Positions 11,080 through 21,490 of a stretch of DNA of 64,000 nucleotides are shown here, piece after piece (within the stretch, counting starts at the first letter, position 1; every line of letters begins with the position of its first letter). The stretch spans positions 48,174,001-48,238,000 of the forward strand of contig JAZHRO010000039.1 in assembly GCA_037157565.1 (NCBI GenBank). Reading direction: 5' to 3'. The stretch is from Thalassia testudinum. Lineage: Eukaryota > Streptophyta > Magnoliopsida > Alismatales > Hydrocharitaceae. The position numbers were made by a program, and so were the translations under genes. The notes under the pieces were generated by a model. The model saw only the letters and a list, made by a program, of their open reading frames with translations. It was not told the DNA's origin and searched no databases.

Positions 11080-13040
11080 TTTGAATAGGATTAGAGCCCA
11101 AGATGCGGCTCAGATTGTAGGAAAATCTCTTAGGAATCTACCTTCCAAATTTGGAAGACATTGGGCGAGAAATCAGGGAGAACTCCTTGACTGAAGGTTT
11201 CTGGAGTTGGGTTTAGGAGTCTAAAGGAGGCAGAGACCTATTTGTGAAGAAGATGATGAAGTTAGGGGGTATTTGCAAAGAATTTTGAAAGCTAAGGATT
11301 TAAGTGAGAGAAGAAGAATCAGACTGAACCAAAATGAAAACTAGGTCAAGATGATTTCTGATTGGGCCCAAGTTTTGGTAAAGACCTAATTTGACCCAAG
11401 GAACCTGATGGTGAAGTTTGATTTTGGTTTTGACCAAGTTTGACCGGGTAATTTGCGTAGAAACCTAAATTAAGGCAATTATCCAATTGAGACTCTGTTT
11501 TAGGTCAAAATAGGTTTCAATGGTCAAATCAAAGGTACCAAATCTTAGAGAATATTTTTATATGATTTATAGAAGGTTTGGGTGAATTTTTTCCTAGCCA
11601 TAACCTCATTTAATTAAGCAGGTCTATTTTTAGGGTTTCAGATGTCCATTAATTCCTAAAATACGTGAAAACCCGTTTCTGTCTATATGAACCCACTTAT
11701 TAGACATTTATAACCATTTGACCTTTAATAAACCCCTAGGAAATCCCGTGATTATTCTGCATTTAGGATATTCTTTTAAAACTGTAGTTTTACGCCTATT
11801 TTAATGAATTCTCTAAGAATAGATATGCAGTGAACTATGGCTCTTTGGTGGTTATGTAAGAGCATTTATTAATGAATTATGATTAATTAAAGCTAGATAT
11901 GGCTGATGATGACGTTATCATCAGTGACTCTCGAGAATTGATTCCCGATAAGCTAACGGTCAGATTGGGTCTGACAAATCATAATTTGGGTCTAACGTCT
12001 CTTTATCAGATGCCTAGAAGGCTCTATGGATGTATGAAAATAATATAAAAATACTCTAAGTTGGTTCTCGAGTTTATTGGTAAGATAGAGGCTAACGATC
12101 CTATTATTGGACGTCTGTCAAGGTCTTAGACATTTGATTGGACATCTGTAAGTAGGTTAGGACGTCTGGAAACTAAATATGCAAACTAGGTGTTTAATGA
12201 TAACGACATCATCAGTCATATCTAGCTTTAATTAGTCATATTCCATTACTAAATGCTCCTACATAACCGCCAAAGGACCGAAATTCATTGCACATCCTTT
12301 TTGAGAGTTTAACATGAAACCAGGGTTAAAACTGTAATTTTACCATCATATCATGAATGCAGAACAATCGTGGGTTTTCTTAAGAGTTTATTAAAGGTAA
12401 AATGTACTTTAAGTCTAATAAGAGGGTCCGTACAGACATAAACAGGTTTTCACGTGTTACAAGAATTAAATGACATCTGAAACCTTAAAAACAGACCTGC
12501 TTAATTCACTATGGTTATGATTAGGATAAAATTTACCTAAACCTTCTATAAATCATAAAAAAATATTCTATAACGTTTTGTATCTTTAATTTGACCATTA
12601 GAATCCATTTTGACCTAAAATAGAATCTCAGACAGATAGTTGCCCTAATTTGGATTTTTGCGTAATTTACCCAGTCAAAATTATTCAAAACCTAAATCCG
12701 AATTAACCATAAGATTCCTTGGGTCCAATTAATATTTTTACCAAAATTTGGACCCAATCAGAGATCATCTTGACCTAATCTGTATTTCAGTCATGTCTGA
12801 CTCTTTTCTCTCACACACAGGCTCATAGCTTTCGAATTCTTTGCAAATATGCCACTAACTTCATTATATTATTCACCAATAGGTCCTCATCGCCTTCAAC
12901 TCCTAAACCCACTTTGCCAAAGACCTTCGATCAAATATTACTCCTTGATTTCGCGGTTGAACCCTTCCAAAATTGGAAGGAAGATTCCTGAGAGGATCCT
13001 CTACGATCTAAACTTTTTCTTGGACTCTAACTATTTTCCA
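11080..13040. repeat. Large inverted repeat formed by LTR copies A and B
   Basis: Sequence 11080-11923 is the reverse complement, with divergence, of 12195-13040, around a 271-bp spacer. The symmetry comes from two family Y LTRs inserted head to head, not from a foldback transposon, because each arm continues as its own LTR beyond the repeat. Confidence 0.8.
11924..12194 (-). mobile_element. Family Z LTR, middle piece between copies A and B
   Basis: This spacer contains GACGTCTG/GACATCTG motifs ('TTGGACGTCTGTCAAGG', 'GGACGTCTGGAAAC') like those of Z LTRs at 6900-7450 and 27480-27530. It fits as the middle of the split Z copy. The tentative assignment rests on motif style and position. Confidence 0.4.
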
Positions 13041-13066
13041 ATCTCCCATGCGAATGCATGGGAGAT
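13041..13066. repeat. Perfect 11-bp-arm hairpin at the truncated LTR junction
   Basis: ATCTCCCATGC GAAT GCATGGGAGAT lies exactly between the end of recognisable copy B sequence and the start of the gypsy 5' LTR homology. Neither the other gypsy LTRs nor copy A contains it. Confidence 0.8.
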
Positions 13067-15195
13067 GTCCCAGATGTTTTTTAAGACGTCTGGGAGGTGT
13101 CCCAGATGTTTGACCAGACGTTTGGAACCCGTTCCAGACGTCTGGGATTTAATTTTCTGCGGAGTACGGGGTTGCGTCTGCGCGCATGCGCGCGGAGACC
13201 TGCAACCACCCGCTTTCCTCTTTTTCCCTCTCTCCTCCTGCAGGCACAGTGCTGCACTCCCTCTCTCTCCCTCTCCCCGCGCGGCCTTATAAGGCCCTCG
13301 CCCTCTCCCTCACTCTCATCTCCTCCGCTTCCCTCTTCTTCTTCTCCCAGCCGGTGCGAGAGCGCGGGTGAGCGAGCGGCGGCAGCGGCAACCGCGGCGG
13401 GTGTGCGGGAGGAGGTGTTGCTCGAGGGAGGAGACGCTTGACCGTGAGGGCTCGAGCTTGCCGGGGTAGCTAGGGCCGGCCGGCGGGGGAGCAGCGGGCG
13501 TGGAGCGTCGCTGGAGGGCTGCTGCAGCTCGAGTAGCAGGCGGACAGGGCGCGGTGCGGCCGTGCGTCGCGGGCGGAGAGCGAGAAGAGCTCTGAGTATG
13601 GAAATTTTTCCAAAATTAGATGTCTGGGCTTCCAACCAGACGACGGTGAAGACGTCTGGAGGACTGTCCAGACGTCTGGCAAGTAAGTTATTCGTCCTTC
13701 TTCCTTTTAGAAAAATTAATAGAACCTAGGGCAATGCATGAATCCTAGGAATGAGGAACTAGATTGATTGATAGATCCTAGGGTATTGCATGAAACCTAG
13801 GACTGGAAACTAAATTGAATGATAGATCCTAGGGTGCGGCATGAATCCTAGGACTGGAAAACTAGTGACATGTATATAATATTGTAGTCTTGGAAAATGT
13901 GGAAAGGAAATAATAGTTGCCTGTAAATTAATTTAACAGCTGCCTGTTATGAATAAATAAACATGATTGAGAACATGGGTTGCATGAACGTGAAACTGGA
14001 ACGGTGAAACCTAAATGTGCTGAGTAAAAGAGCTGCAACCCTACAGGGAATTAAGAGTAGAACTCCTGGAAAGAGAATGGAATGGAACTGAGAAAAAAAG
14101 ATGTGGAAGTGTGTTGTCTCTGGGGTACGTGATACCAAGAGAGAACACATTACCTCTTAGTGCAGAGCGAAGCTAGCCGCCCCAGGGACCCGGGGTTAGG
14201 TCTGGTCACTTTGTACCGACTTGCTGGCCCTCATGTACACAGTACCGAGGAGAGCTACTAGTGTAAGGAGAGCACTAGCTACCCCAAGGGTCCCGGGGTT
14301 TTGCTAGCCTCCTACACCAACTTGTTAGGCCCACTGGGCAAACCAGGGTAGTCAGGCGAGGGTGCGCAGACTGTGGAGGGGTTGGACCCCTGTTACTGAG
14401 AGGGCTCTACCCTATACTAGTTCCGTGCTGTGCTTTGGGCGCACCCGTTAACGGAAACGACTGACCGCGTGCCAGTGCGGGGTAGCTACCCGTGTGTTTA
14501 TCGCGCGTGCCGTAGTCACCGTTATGTCTGTTAGCGACCTTGGGGTGGTTGACTGAGAGTAGGATCACCACGGGGGACTCTCCCGGCCAGGAGAGCACCA
14601 CGTGTTACTTCTACTTTTCAGGAAAGACTGCAATCAAGATCGTTCCCACGAGGAACATTCAAGATCAAGTGAAGAATCTGAGAAATAGATAAATTGTGAA
14701 ACAACAGAAAGGCATAAATAAAGAAAGAAGGAAAATAAAACAGCTACTGTACACTTTACTGCTTCTTTAGTTTAGTTGCCACTCTACTCAGCATTTCGCT
14801 GACGTGTTACACTCGTTACTTTCAGGACCAGGTGTTGAGCAGCCAGGGTCAGCAGCTGCAGAGGACGCTGGGCCGAGTAGGGTCCAGTAGAGTTTCCGCA
14901 GTTCTTTTATACCCCTTTTGTTCCACTGTAGTGAGTAGTTCTTGTTACTCTCTGTACTTTTCTTTACTTGTAGTTCATGGTATGTTATAATGTTGTTCTA
15001 CTGATGTGGTGGTACATGCTGTAGTAGTTCTTTTTCTTACTACTGTATTTTTGTTACTGCTAGTTATATTCATGCTGAATGTGGTTTATTTTACTGCTCT
15101 TTTGGTTACTTCCTCGTTGGACGACTAGGTCTTGGGATTAGTCGAGTCGGTCCGGTTCTCGTGTCTCGTAGGGACTCGGGGATCGAGTCGTTATA
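13067..15195 (+). mobile_element. 5' LTR of element 1, truncated and internally deleted
   Basis: Homology to the 3' LTR starts at about 13067-13073, so the TGTTACGAACG terminus is absent. The 3' end reads GAGTCGTTATA, with CGTTACA mutated. The TATA region GGCCTTATAAGGCC (13283-13296) is a 14-bp palindrome. Relative to the 3' LTR, about 590 bp (equivalent to 23655-24243) are missing after 'TTCTTCCTTTT' at 13700-13710. A tandem 'tagatcctagg' array lies at about 13713-13865. Confidence 0.85.
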
Positions 15196-15198
15196 AGA

Positions 15199-15210
15199 TG
15201 GTATCAGAGC
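15199..15210 (+). other. Primer binding site, initiator Met-tRNA
   Basis: TGGTATCAGAGC begins three bases after the 5' LTR and is complementary to the 3' end of plant initiator Met-tRNA. It would prime minus-strand DNA synthesis. The identical site occurs in element 2. Confidence 0.9.
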
Positions 15211-15377
15211 AAGGTCGTCCTGAGAAGTGAATCAACTGACTGGAAAATAACCAATTCACATGTCTATAACTAGAGTAGCCACCACAACATATCTTTTGAC
15301 ATGAGCTCTTAGACATTTTTGTTAGTTATCATTCCATATTGACGTGTTTCGTTTTGTTCCGCGTCTCCTTGCAGGAG

Positions 15378-16196
15378 ATGCCTCGTCGCGGGACTGGCGA
15401 GACGGGCCGCGGGCGCGGCCGAAGACGAGGTCGGCGAGGTGGGCGTGCCGTTTCCAATGCCCCAGTGGACCAGCCACTACTCCCGGGCGTCCAGGCCCAG
15501 GACCTCGCCCAGCTGATATGGGACATTGTGCGAGAGGAGCTCCACCCATCGCCCCGAGCGCCTTACCCTGGGGCTGCAGAGGGGGAGTCCTCTGTGGGAC
15601 TACACGACGGATGCGACGTTGGACACGGGGGAGGGGATGGGAAGCCGCCCCCACCTTCCTCCGACACTTCTGTACACGAGGCACCTTTGCCTGGAGGTGC
15701 ACCAGCATCTCCACTGCAGCACCACTTCGAGCTCTTCAGGCAGTTCCGGAAGCTGAAGCCCCCCTCCTTCAAGGGGGATGAGGACCCGATCGAGGCAGAG
15801 GACTAGCTCGAGCAGCTGGAGAAGATTTTCGACACCCTTCGCCCCCCGGTGGAGTGCCGCGTGGCCTTTGCCACGTACCAGCTGGAGAGTGTGGTACACA
15901 GGTGTCCGAGGACAGGAGAGGGATGAGCCGACCTGGGATCGGTTCGTCACCCTCTTCTGCGAGCAGTACTTTCCCCAGACGTGGCAGGACCAGAGGAGGC
16001 GGGAGTTCCACACTCTCCGCCAAGGGACGATGACTGTGAGCGCGTACCGCACGCGTTTCCTGGAGTTGTCCCGCTTTGCAGCGACAGCGGTAGCCACTGA
16101 GGAGGAGCGCCTTTGGAGGTTCACCGAGGGGCTCCAGCCTGCGATTCGGGGTATGTCAAACTCCTGAAGCTGCCTACGTTTTCGAGGGTGGTGGAG
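15378..16196 (+). pseudogene. gag, N-terminal part (element 1)
   Basis: The ATG at 15378 is preceded by the same context as element 2's start. The product opens with an RG-rich basic stretch (MPRRGTGETGRGRGRRRG). It continues into the retrotransposon-gag capsid domain: PPSFKGDEDP near 15760, then a W-T-less version of the WLEQLEKIF helix because TGG became TAG at 15804-15806. An 11-bp deletion near 15904 removes the HRWW region and shifts frame; the rest (TWDRFVTLFCEQYFP ... LWRFTEGLQPAIRG) is in another frame. A 1-bp loss near 16150 shifts frame again. Gag normally forms the virus-like particle. The frame is finally broken at 16202 by a solo LTR with TSD GCAGC. Confidence 0.85.
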
Positions 16197-16201
16197 GCAG
16201 C

Positions 16202-19030
16202 TGGTGACACACGAATCCCCTACAGTTCTTATTGTTTCGTTGTAGTATAGCGTAGAGAAGTGGTTACCAGTTTAATACAATTTGTTACTCGAAAAAAAGT
16301 TCCCGAGGTCGAACTCAGGGAGCAAGTTGTACTCTAGAAGTACAATATTTCTATTTCAAAAATAAGAGAGAGAGAGAGGGAGAAATAAATCTGAGTCTTA
16401 TGGCTTCTCTTCTCTTTCTTAGCTTATCTTCAGTTCTTCTTCTACTTCTTCTTATTTCTTTTCTTCTTCAGAGCTTCTCGTCTTCTTCTCTTTATCTTCT
16501 CTTCTTTCTGCCTCAGCTGCAGAACTTTTCTTCTTGTGGTCCCTTTGCCTTGCTCAGCTGCATGGCTTCTTCTTTCTTCTTCTTATTTTTCTTCTGTTCT
16601 TTAGTTCCTCTTCTTCTTCTGCTTCTTCTATTTCTTTTGTTCTTCAGAGCTTTCTTCTATTTCTTCTCTTCTTTCAGCTTTGTCTTCCTTGCGCTTCTCG
16701 TCTTCTTCTTCTCTCTGTCTTTTCTTCCTTCTTCTTTCTGCCTCAGCTGCAGAGCGTTGTCTGATTTTCCAATCAGACGGCTTAAGTCGCCGCTGCTACA
16801 GTGCTGCTTGGTGCTCCTCCTTCTTCTTCCTTCAGTCTTCTTCGTCGGCCTTCTTCTTCTCTGCTCCCTGCTCTCTTCTTCTTCTCTGCCTCGGCCTGTT
16901 CCTGCACACACCACAGCCAACGCAAAACCTACCCCCCTTTCCCTCTACCCGAACGTCTCTCTTTCTCAGACTTCGCTCGTAGGATAGCTCTCCCAGAGCC
17001 GCCGGGTAATTGGGTCGGGCTTCGTACCTGTGACCAGGCGTACAGGCGTGAATGGTACGCGAGGAGTGCGCAGGTGGGGTGTCGGGTCGGGTCCGCCAGT
17101 TCCGCGTGGTGAGTGGGCGCGGGACCTCACCCCGGTGCGTTCGGAGGCAAACAGTCCGTTTCACTTTTACAATTTATACCGGTGCGGCGCTTCGAAATCT
17201 TCCGAGGTGGGACTAAATGTCCCACCCCAATTTGGCGCCTGCAGTTGAGAAAGCTGCAGGCAATCGCGGACGTTGCGAGGTCTCTTCTTCAGCTGAAGGC
17301 CTGGGCAGCTGCGTGGTTGCAATCCGCGCGTCCTGGAGCGCAAGCCTGGGCGGGAGCGGAGCTGCAGCTGCAGGTTGAAGAAGCTTCACCTGTTAGGCAA
17401 TGGCGGCGGAGGACGGGTAACTTGTTCACAGAGATACGGCCTCTCGGCCTAGTCAGAAGGTGCAGGGAGCTTCGTCGGAGTGCGGCGAAGCTCGTGCGGG
17501 TGGTGGCGAGGCGTGGGGCGGCGTGTAGGGGCTGCCCTAGGTCAGATTGTGGCCGGAGGAATGGGTTTGCTCGGGGGAGTGATGTGGAGGTGAGGAGTGG
17601 CAGTGAAGGGGCGGAAACGGTTCAGTGGGATGAGGCGGAGGTTTTGGGTCGGTCGGCGAGTCGTGTGGAGTGGCGGAATAATGGGAGTGACTCGCCGGAG
17701 GTGGGCCGGAGACGAAGGGGGTGACGGTGGTCAGGGTCGGTCGAGGGCTCATTTGAACAAATTGAAATAGGGAAAGGAAAGAGGAGAGGAAGGGAAGTAG
17801 TTCTAACTTACTTGCAGGGATGAAGGGGGAGGAGTAGGGCGACAGTAGTATCGACTGTCGCCGGAGAAGAAGATACCCAGTGGGGGAGGACGGTAGCGAC
17901 AACGGGGATGAAGCAGCGCGCGCGGGTATTGCGTGACGAGGAGGAGAATCAAGAAGAAGTCTCTGCCACTGGTTTTGTGGCAAAGCGAAGCGGAAAGGAA
18001 AGGGAGCTCGCCGGAGCTCGCTGGGTACCTGCCGGAGTGGGAGGAGAGGAAAGTTGTGGGTGATTCTCCGTCAGAATCGAGCTGCTGAATGCGGCAGACG
18101 GTGGCGGTTTTATAGAGGCGAAATCAGAGAGGAGGGCGGAGGGAGACGACGTGCCTCCCTCGCCGGAGGATGACCGAATTGCAACCCATACCTTCCACGC
18201 GTTCGCACGGAAGGTCTGGGCGATGGCAGAGATCATGGAGGTGTCCCTGCGACAGCAGACGTCGCAGGGAACACCCCGTTCAACTAGCAGAGGGTCGCTC
18301 TCACCCTGCACGGCGCCATGCCTCGCCGGAGCATGGCGCTGCTCAGGGTTTTGCAGGGAGGACCCAAATGCAAAAACGATGAAGACCTAGGGGCCAAAAT
18401 GCGAGGGTTTCAAAAGTTGAGGGTCAAAAAGTAATGGATGAGGACCAAAATGCAAAGTCGGTCAAGAAGGTCTCTTCTTAGGCTCAAGATTTTATGCATG
18501 ACTAAATGGGACCTAAGGATTCTAATGGTGAATTTTATTTCTAGGTCAGACCTTGTTTGAATGGCCAATTAACGTAAAAACCCAAATTAAATCATTAATT
18601 GGGCATGGTTCTCAATGTAGGTCAAAATGGGTTCCTAAGGACAAATTGAAAGTTTTAAACCCTAGAGATTATTTTTCTATGAATTTTAGAGGGTTTAGTA
18701 GATTTTTGCTTTGCCTCGAACCTCATGAATTGGAGTGGGTTTGTTTTAGGGTTACAGATTATCATTTAATTCCTTGGAGTTGCTGTAACCCTTATCAGAT
18801 CAGATCATCCCACTTTCCTTCTTATTAGGTTAGTTTGACCTATGTTTGGACCCTGAGTTACCCTGTTTGCATATTGTGCTGGTAAAATTGCATTTTTACC
18901 CCTTATGACTTATTTTCTTCTTAAACTCAGAATTCTCTGAGTTAAGCCTTTCCTTGAGTTATGTAGGAGCTCTTATCCTCTATATTAGGTCAAAATGAGC
19001 TAGTTATGGCTCATGATGAGGTTCTCATCA
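16202..19030 (-). mobile_element. Solo LTR of family Y (copy X), 2,829 bp, inside gag
   Basis: The perfect 5-bp target duplication GCAGC flanks it (16197-16201, 19031-19035), and the host gag sequence resumes exactly. On the minus strand it runs from TGATGAGAACC at 19030 to GTGTGTCACCA at 16202. The 5' tip hairpin is TGATGAG GTT CTCATCA (19014-19030). Minus-strand features: hairpin cluster (about 18160-18335), TATA CTATAAAA (18107-18115), donor-like GCAAGTAAGT (about 17807), GGCCGAGAGGCC block (about 17437), long GAA-rich U5 tract (TTC on +; 16373-16880), and the GTTCGACCTCGGGAA block (about 16305). This is the best-preserved copy and serves as the family reference. No retroviral coding sequence is present. 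Confidence 0.9.
16373..16880 (-). repeat. TTC/CTT-rich pyrimidine tract (GAA-rich on minus)
   Basis: About 500 bp of TTCTTC/CTTCTT phrases interspersed with CTGC words, preceded by an AGAGAG run at 16367-16380. It corresponds to the GAA tract of copy C. The long, leucine/serine/phenylalanine-rich open frames across it are artefacts of composition. Confidence 0.85.
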
Positions 19031-19035
19031 GCAGC

Positions 19036-19603
19036 TATGACCTACGAGGAGACCAACCCGTCCGTGCGAGACACTGATGGCGAGCGGAAGAGGCCCTTTC
19101 TATTAGACTTTTCACAGGGCCGGCGAGAGAGGAGACACGTGGCATCTGCAGGAGAGCCATCACGTTTTTCAGGGCCATCAGTGGCCTTTGGGGGCCCTCG
19201 ACAGGGGCCAGTCGCCAGCACCGGACCCCCGCCCAGCCGACAGGAGGGACCCACTGAGGGCGGGAGTCGGGTTCCCCTCTGTTACCAGTGTGGCCAACCG
19301 GGCCACATCAGGAGAGATTGCCCGTCTAGGGCAGGAGGTCAGCAGATACTTCCCGCGCAAAGCACTGGAGGGCACGCAGGAGGCCGCGGTTCCCAGGCGC
19401 GAAGAGGAGGACAGCAGTCACGAGGAAGGTACCGGCCAGCACCTGCCCGTCCGATGCAGAGTGTGGTTGCTTCGTCCACACCTAGAGCTGAGGGGCGTAT
19501 CAATGCCCTGACACACAGGGATGCCAGAGCTTCGGGATCGGTGGTGGCAGGTATGGTTTCAGTTTCTGGCAGACTCGTTTGTCGCAGCCAGTTTCGCAGT
19601 TAG
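19036..19603 (+). pseudogene. gag C-terminus with zinc knuckle, start of protease (element 1)
   Basis: After the solo LTR the gag frame resumes with YEETNPSVRDTDGERKRP. It contains an intact CCHC zinc knuckle, [14 protein letters not shown] (19280-19321, C-x2-C-x4-H-x4-C), which in this family binds genomic RNA. A basic, glycine/glutamine-rich linker follows. Near 19575 the frame should enter the aspartic protease ([16 protein letters not shown] in element 2), but 35 bp are missing between two copies of ACTCGTTT. This removes the D-S-G active site and shifts frame. Translation then runs into a stop at 19601. Confidence 0.85.
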
Positions 19604-21490
19604 TTTGGGCCAGGACTATACGCTGTTAGAGAATCCGTTCGTAATCAAAAATCCGAGTGGTCAGCTGTTTGTAGCTGAGGAGGTGTACACGGATTGCGAG
19701 GTCAGCGTCGGGGGACATAACCTGCCAGCTGACCTGATTATGATACAGATGGAGGACTTTGGCATAATTCTGGGGATGGAATGGCTATCCGCTTACCACG
19801 CCTTGGTGGACTGTTTTGAGAGGAATATTGTCTTCTCCATGCCGGAGCTGCCTTCTTTCGAGTTTCACGGACAGCCACTGGGCGGAGGCTTCAGGTGCAT
19901 TTCGGCACTTCGGGTGGCGAGACTTTTGAGCCAGGGGTGTGAGGGCTTCCTAGCTTGTGTGGTGGCAGAGCCCAGCCATGTGGCAGACCTCCAGAGCATC
20001 CCGGTGGTCAGAAAGTACCCTGATGTGTTCCTAGACGAGTTGCCAGGACTGCCGCCCGAGCGCGAGATCGAGTTTGAGATCTCACTAGTACCAGGGACTA
20101 GCCCCATCTCTACCGCGCCATACAAGATGGCACCGCTTGAGCTACGGGAGCTCAAGTCTCAGTTGCAGGACCTTTTGGAGAAGGGTTTCGTAAGGCCCAG
20201 TGCGTCTCCCTGGGGAGCCCCGGTACTGTTTGTGAAGAAGAAGGATGGTACCCTACGCCTTTGTGTGGACTACCGACAGCTGAATAGGGTCACCATCAAG
20301 AACAGATATCCGCTGCCGTGGATCGACGACTTGTTTGACCAGTTGCGAGGTGCCACGGTGTTCTCCAACATTGGCTTGAGGTCTGGATACCACCAGTTGA
20401 GGATCAGGGAGGCAGACGTCTCCAAGACATCTTTCCGCACTCGGTACGGACACTACGAGTTTTTGGTCATGCCGTTTGGGCTGACCAATGCCCCGCTACT
20501 TTCATGGACCTGATGAACCGAGTGTTTAGACCGTACTTGGACCAGCTCGTGGTGGTATTCATTGATGACGTACTCATCTATTCTCGAGATTGGACGCAGC
20601 AAGGACAGCACTTGCGGACGGTTCTGGACACACTGAGACGACGTAGGCTGTACGCCAAATACAGCAAGTGCGAGTTCTGGATGAGGGAGGTGACCTTAGG
20701 TCATGTGATCTCTGGAGACGGCTTGGCGGTGGACCCAGCCAAGGTCGAGGCAGTGCTCAGGTGGGAGAGACCGCGTTCAGTCACTGAGATTTGTAGTTTC
20801 CTGGGACTGGCAGGCTACTACAGACGGTTCATCAGGGGCTTTTCACAGATCGCGCGTCCTATGACGCAGTTGACCCAGAAGGACGTGACCTTCACTTGGA
20901 CAGACGCTTGTAAGGTGTGTTTTCAGGAGCTGAAGGAGAGGTTGACCTTGGCTCCCGTGCTCACCATCCCTGACAGTAGTGGCGGGTTCGTTGTGTACAC
21001 GGACGCCTCCTTGCAGGGGTTAGGAGGTGTGCTCATGCAGAGGGGTCACGTTGTCGCTTACGCTTCGCGGCAACTGAAGCCCCATGAGCATACCTACCCT
21101 ACCCACGACTTGGAGTTGGTAGCTGTCGTCTTCGCGCTGAAGACCTGGAGGCACTACTTGTATGGTGAGACCTTCGAGATTTTCACAGATCACAAGAGCC
21201 TCAGATACCTTTTTGATCAGAAGGAGCTCAACATGAGACAGAGACGTTGGTTGGAGCTCCTGAAGGACTACGACTGCAGCATTTCCTACCACCCGGGAAA
21301 GGCCAACGTGGTGGCTGACGCCTTGAGCCAGAAGGCGCCCGCACACTTGGCTAGTTTACAGTTACAGAGTTGGAGCCTTTTGGAGGAGGTGGCCAGTTGG
21401 CGACCCCTAGAGTTACGGGGGCACTGTGGGGCAGTGACTGTGACACGACAGACTAGGCCAGAGCTGATAGACCGCATCATCACAGGATAG
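19604..21490 (+). pseudogene. Protease remnant, reverse transcriptase and RNase H (element 1)
   Basis: The frame opens beyond the protease deletion ([12 protein letters not shown]...) and enters [21 protein letters not shown] (about 20230), then a motif A reading [12 protein letters not shown]. The catalytic Asp ([12 protein letters not shown] in element 2) is Gly at 20373-20375. A 1-bp deletion near 20493 breaks the frame at TNAP. The next frame (20504-21490) carries the FIDD catalytic box (20558-20569), a 3-bp deletion in REVT(F)LGHV, the thumb/connection [12 protein letters not shown], RNase H with VYTDASLQG and TDHKSLRYL, and [14 protein letters not shown]. It ends at a TAG (21488-21490) shared with element 2. 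Confidence 0.9.

Larger units (their letters stand above)
5325..11923 (-). mobile_element. Family Y LTR copy A, split into three pieces
   Basis: Segments 5325-6129, 7850-7888 and 10669-11923 together align, in order, with the solo LTR at 16202-19030. The 5' tip is at 11923 with a perfect hairpin TGATGAT GACGTT ATCATCA (11904-11923). The R-U5 end near 5325 begins at the 'CAAAACC(C/T)ACCC' phrase shared with 16920-16935. It retains 'GGGACCTCACCCC' (5498) and an 'AAGGCCTCACAACC' block (5793) matching the family's GGCC-GAGA-GGCC block. It is interrupted by a Z LTR (6130-7849) and by solo LTR C (7889-10668), the latter with TSD CTAAC. The outer U5 end is missing. Segment order and orientation are seen; the insertion order is inferred. 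Confidence 0.65.

Noticed and set aside
11080..13040. A ~850-bp-arm inverted repeat that could be a foldback transposon
   Set aside because: Each arm is the 5' part of a separate, larger LTR (copies A and B) that extends beyond the symmetric zone.
13081..13635. Long minus-strand Arg/Ala-rich open frame, also seen in equivalent places of other LTRs
   Set aside because: It lies in the GC-rich promoter/leader of the gypsy LTR; length follows from GC content, and the frame is not conserved among copies.
15322..16124. Antisense open frames across gag and pol
   Set aside because: They are shadows of the sense gag-pol codons; the sense frame carries the recognisable domains.
16400..16987. Long leucine/serine/phenylalanine-rich open frame resembling a membrane protein
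   Set aside because: It is produced by the TTC/CTT tract of a solo LTR bounded by an exact TSD. There is no conserved domain, and the matching tract in copy C gives a similar frame on the other strand.
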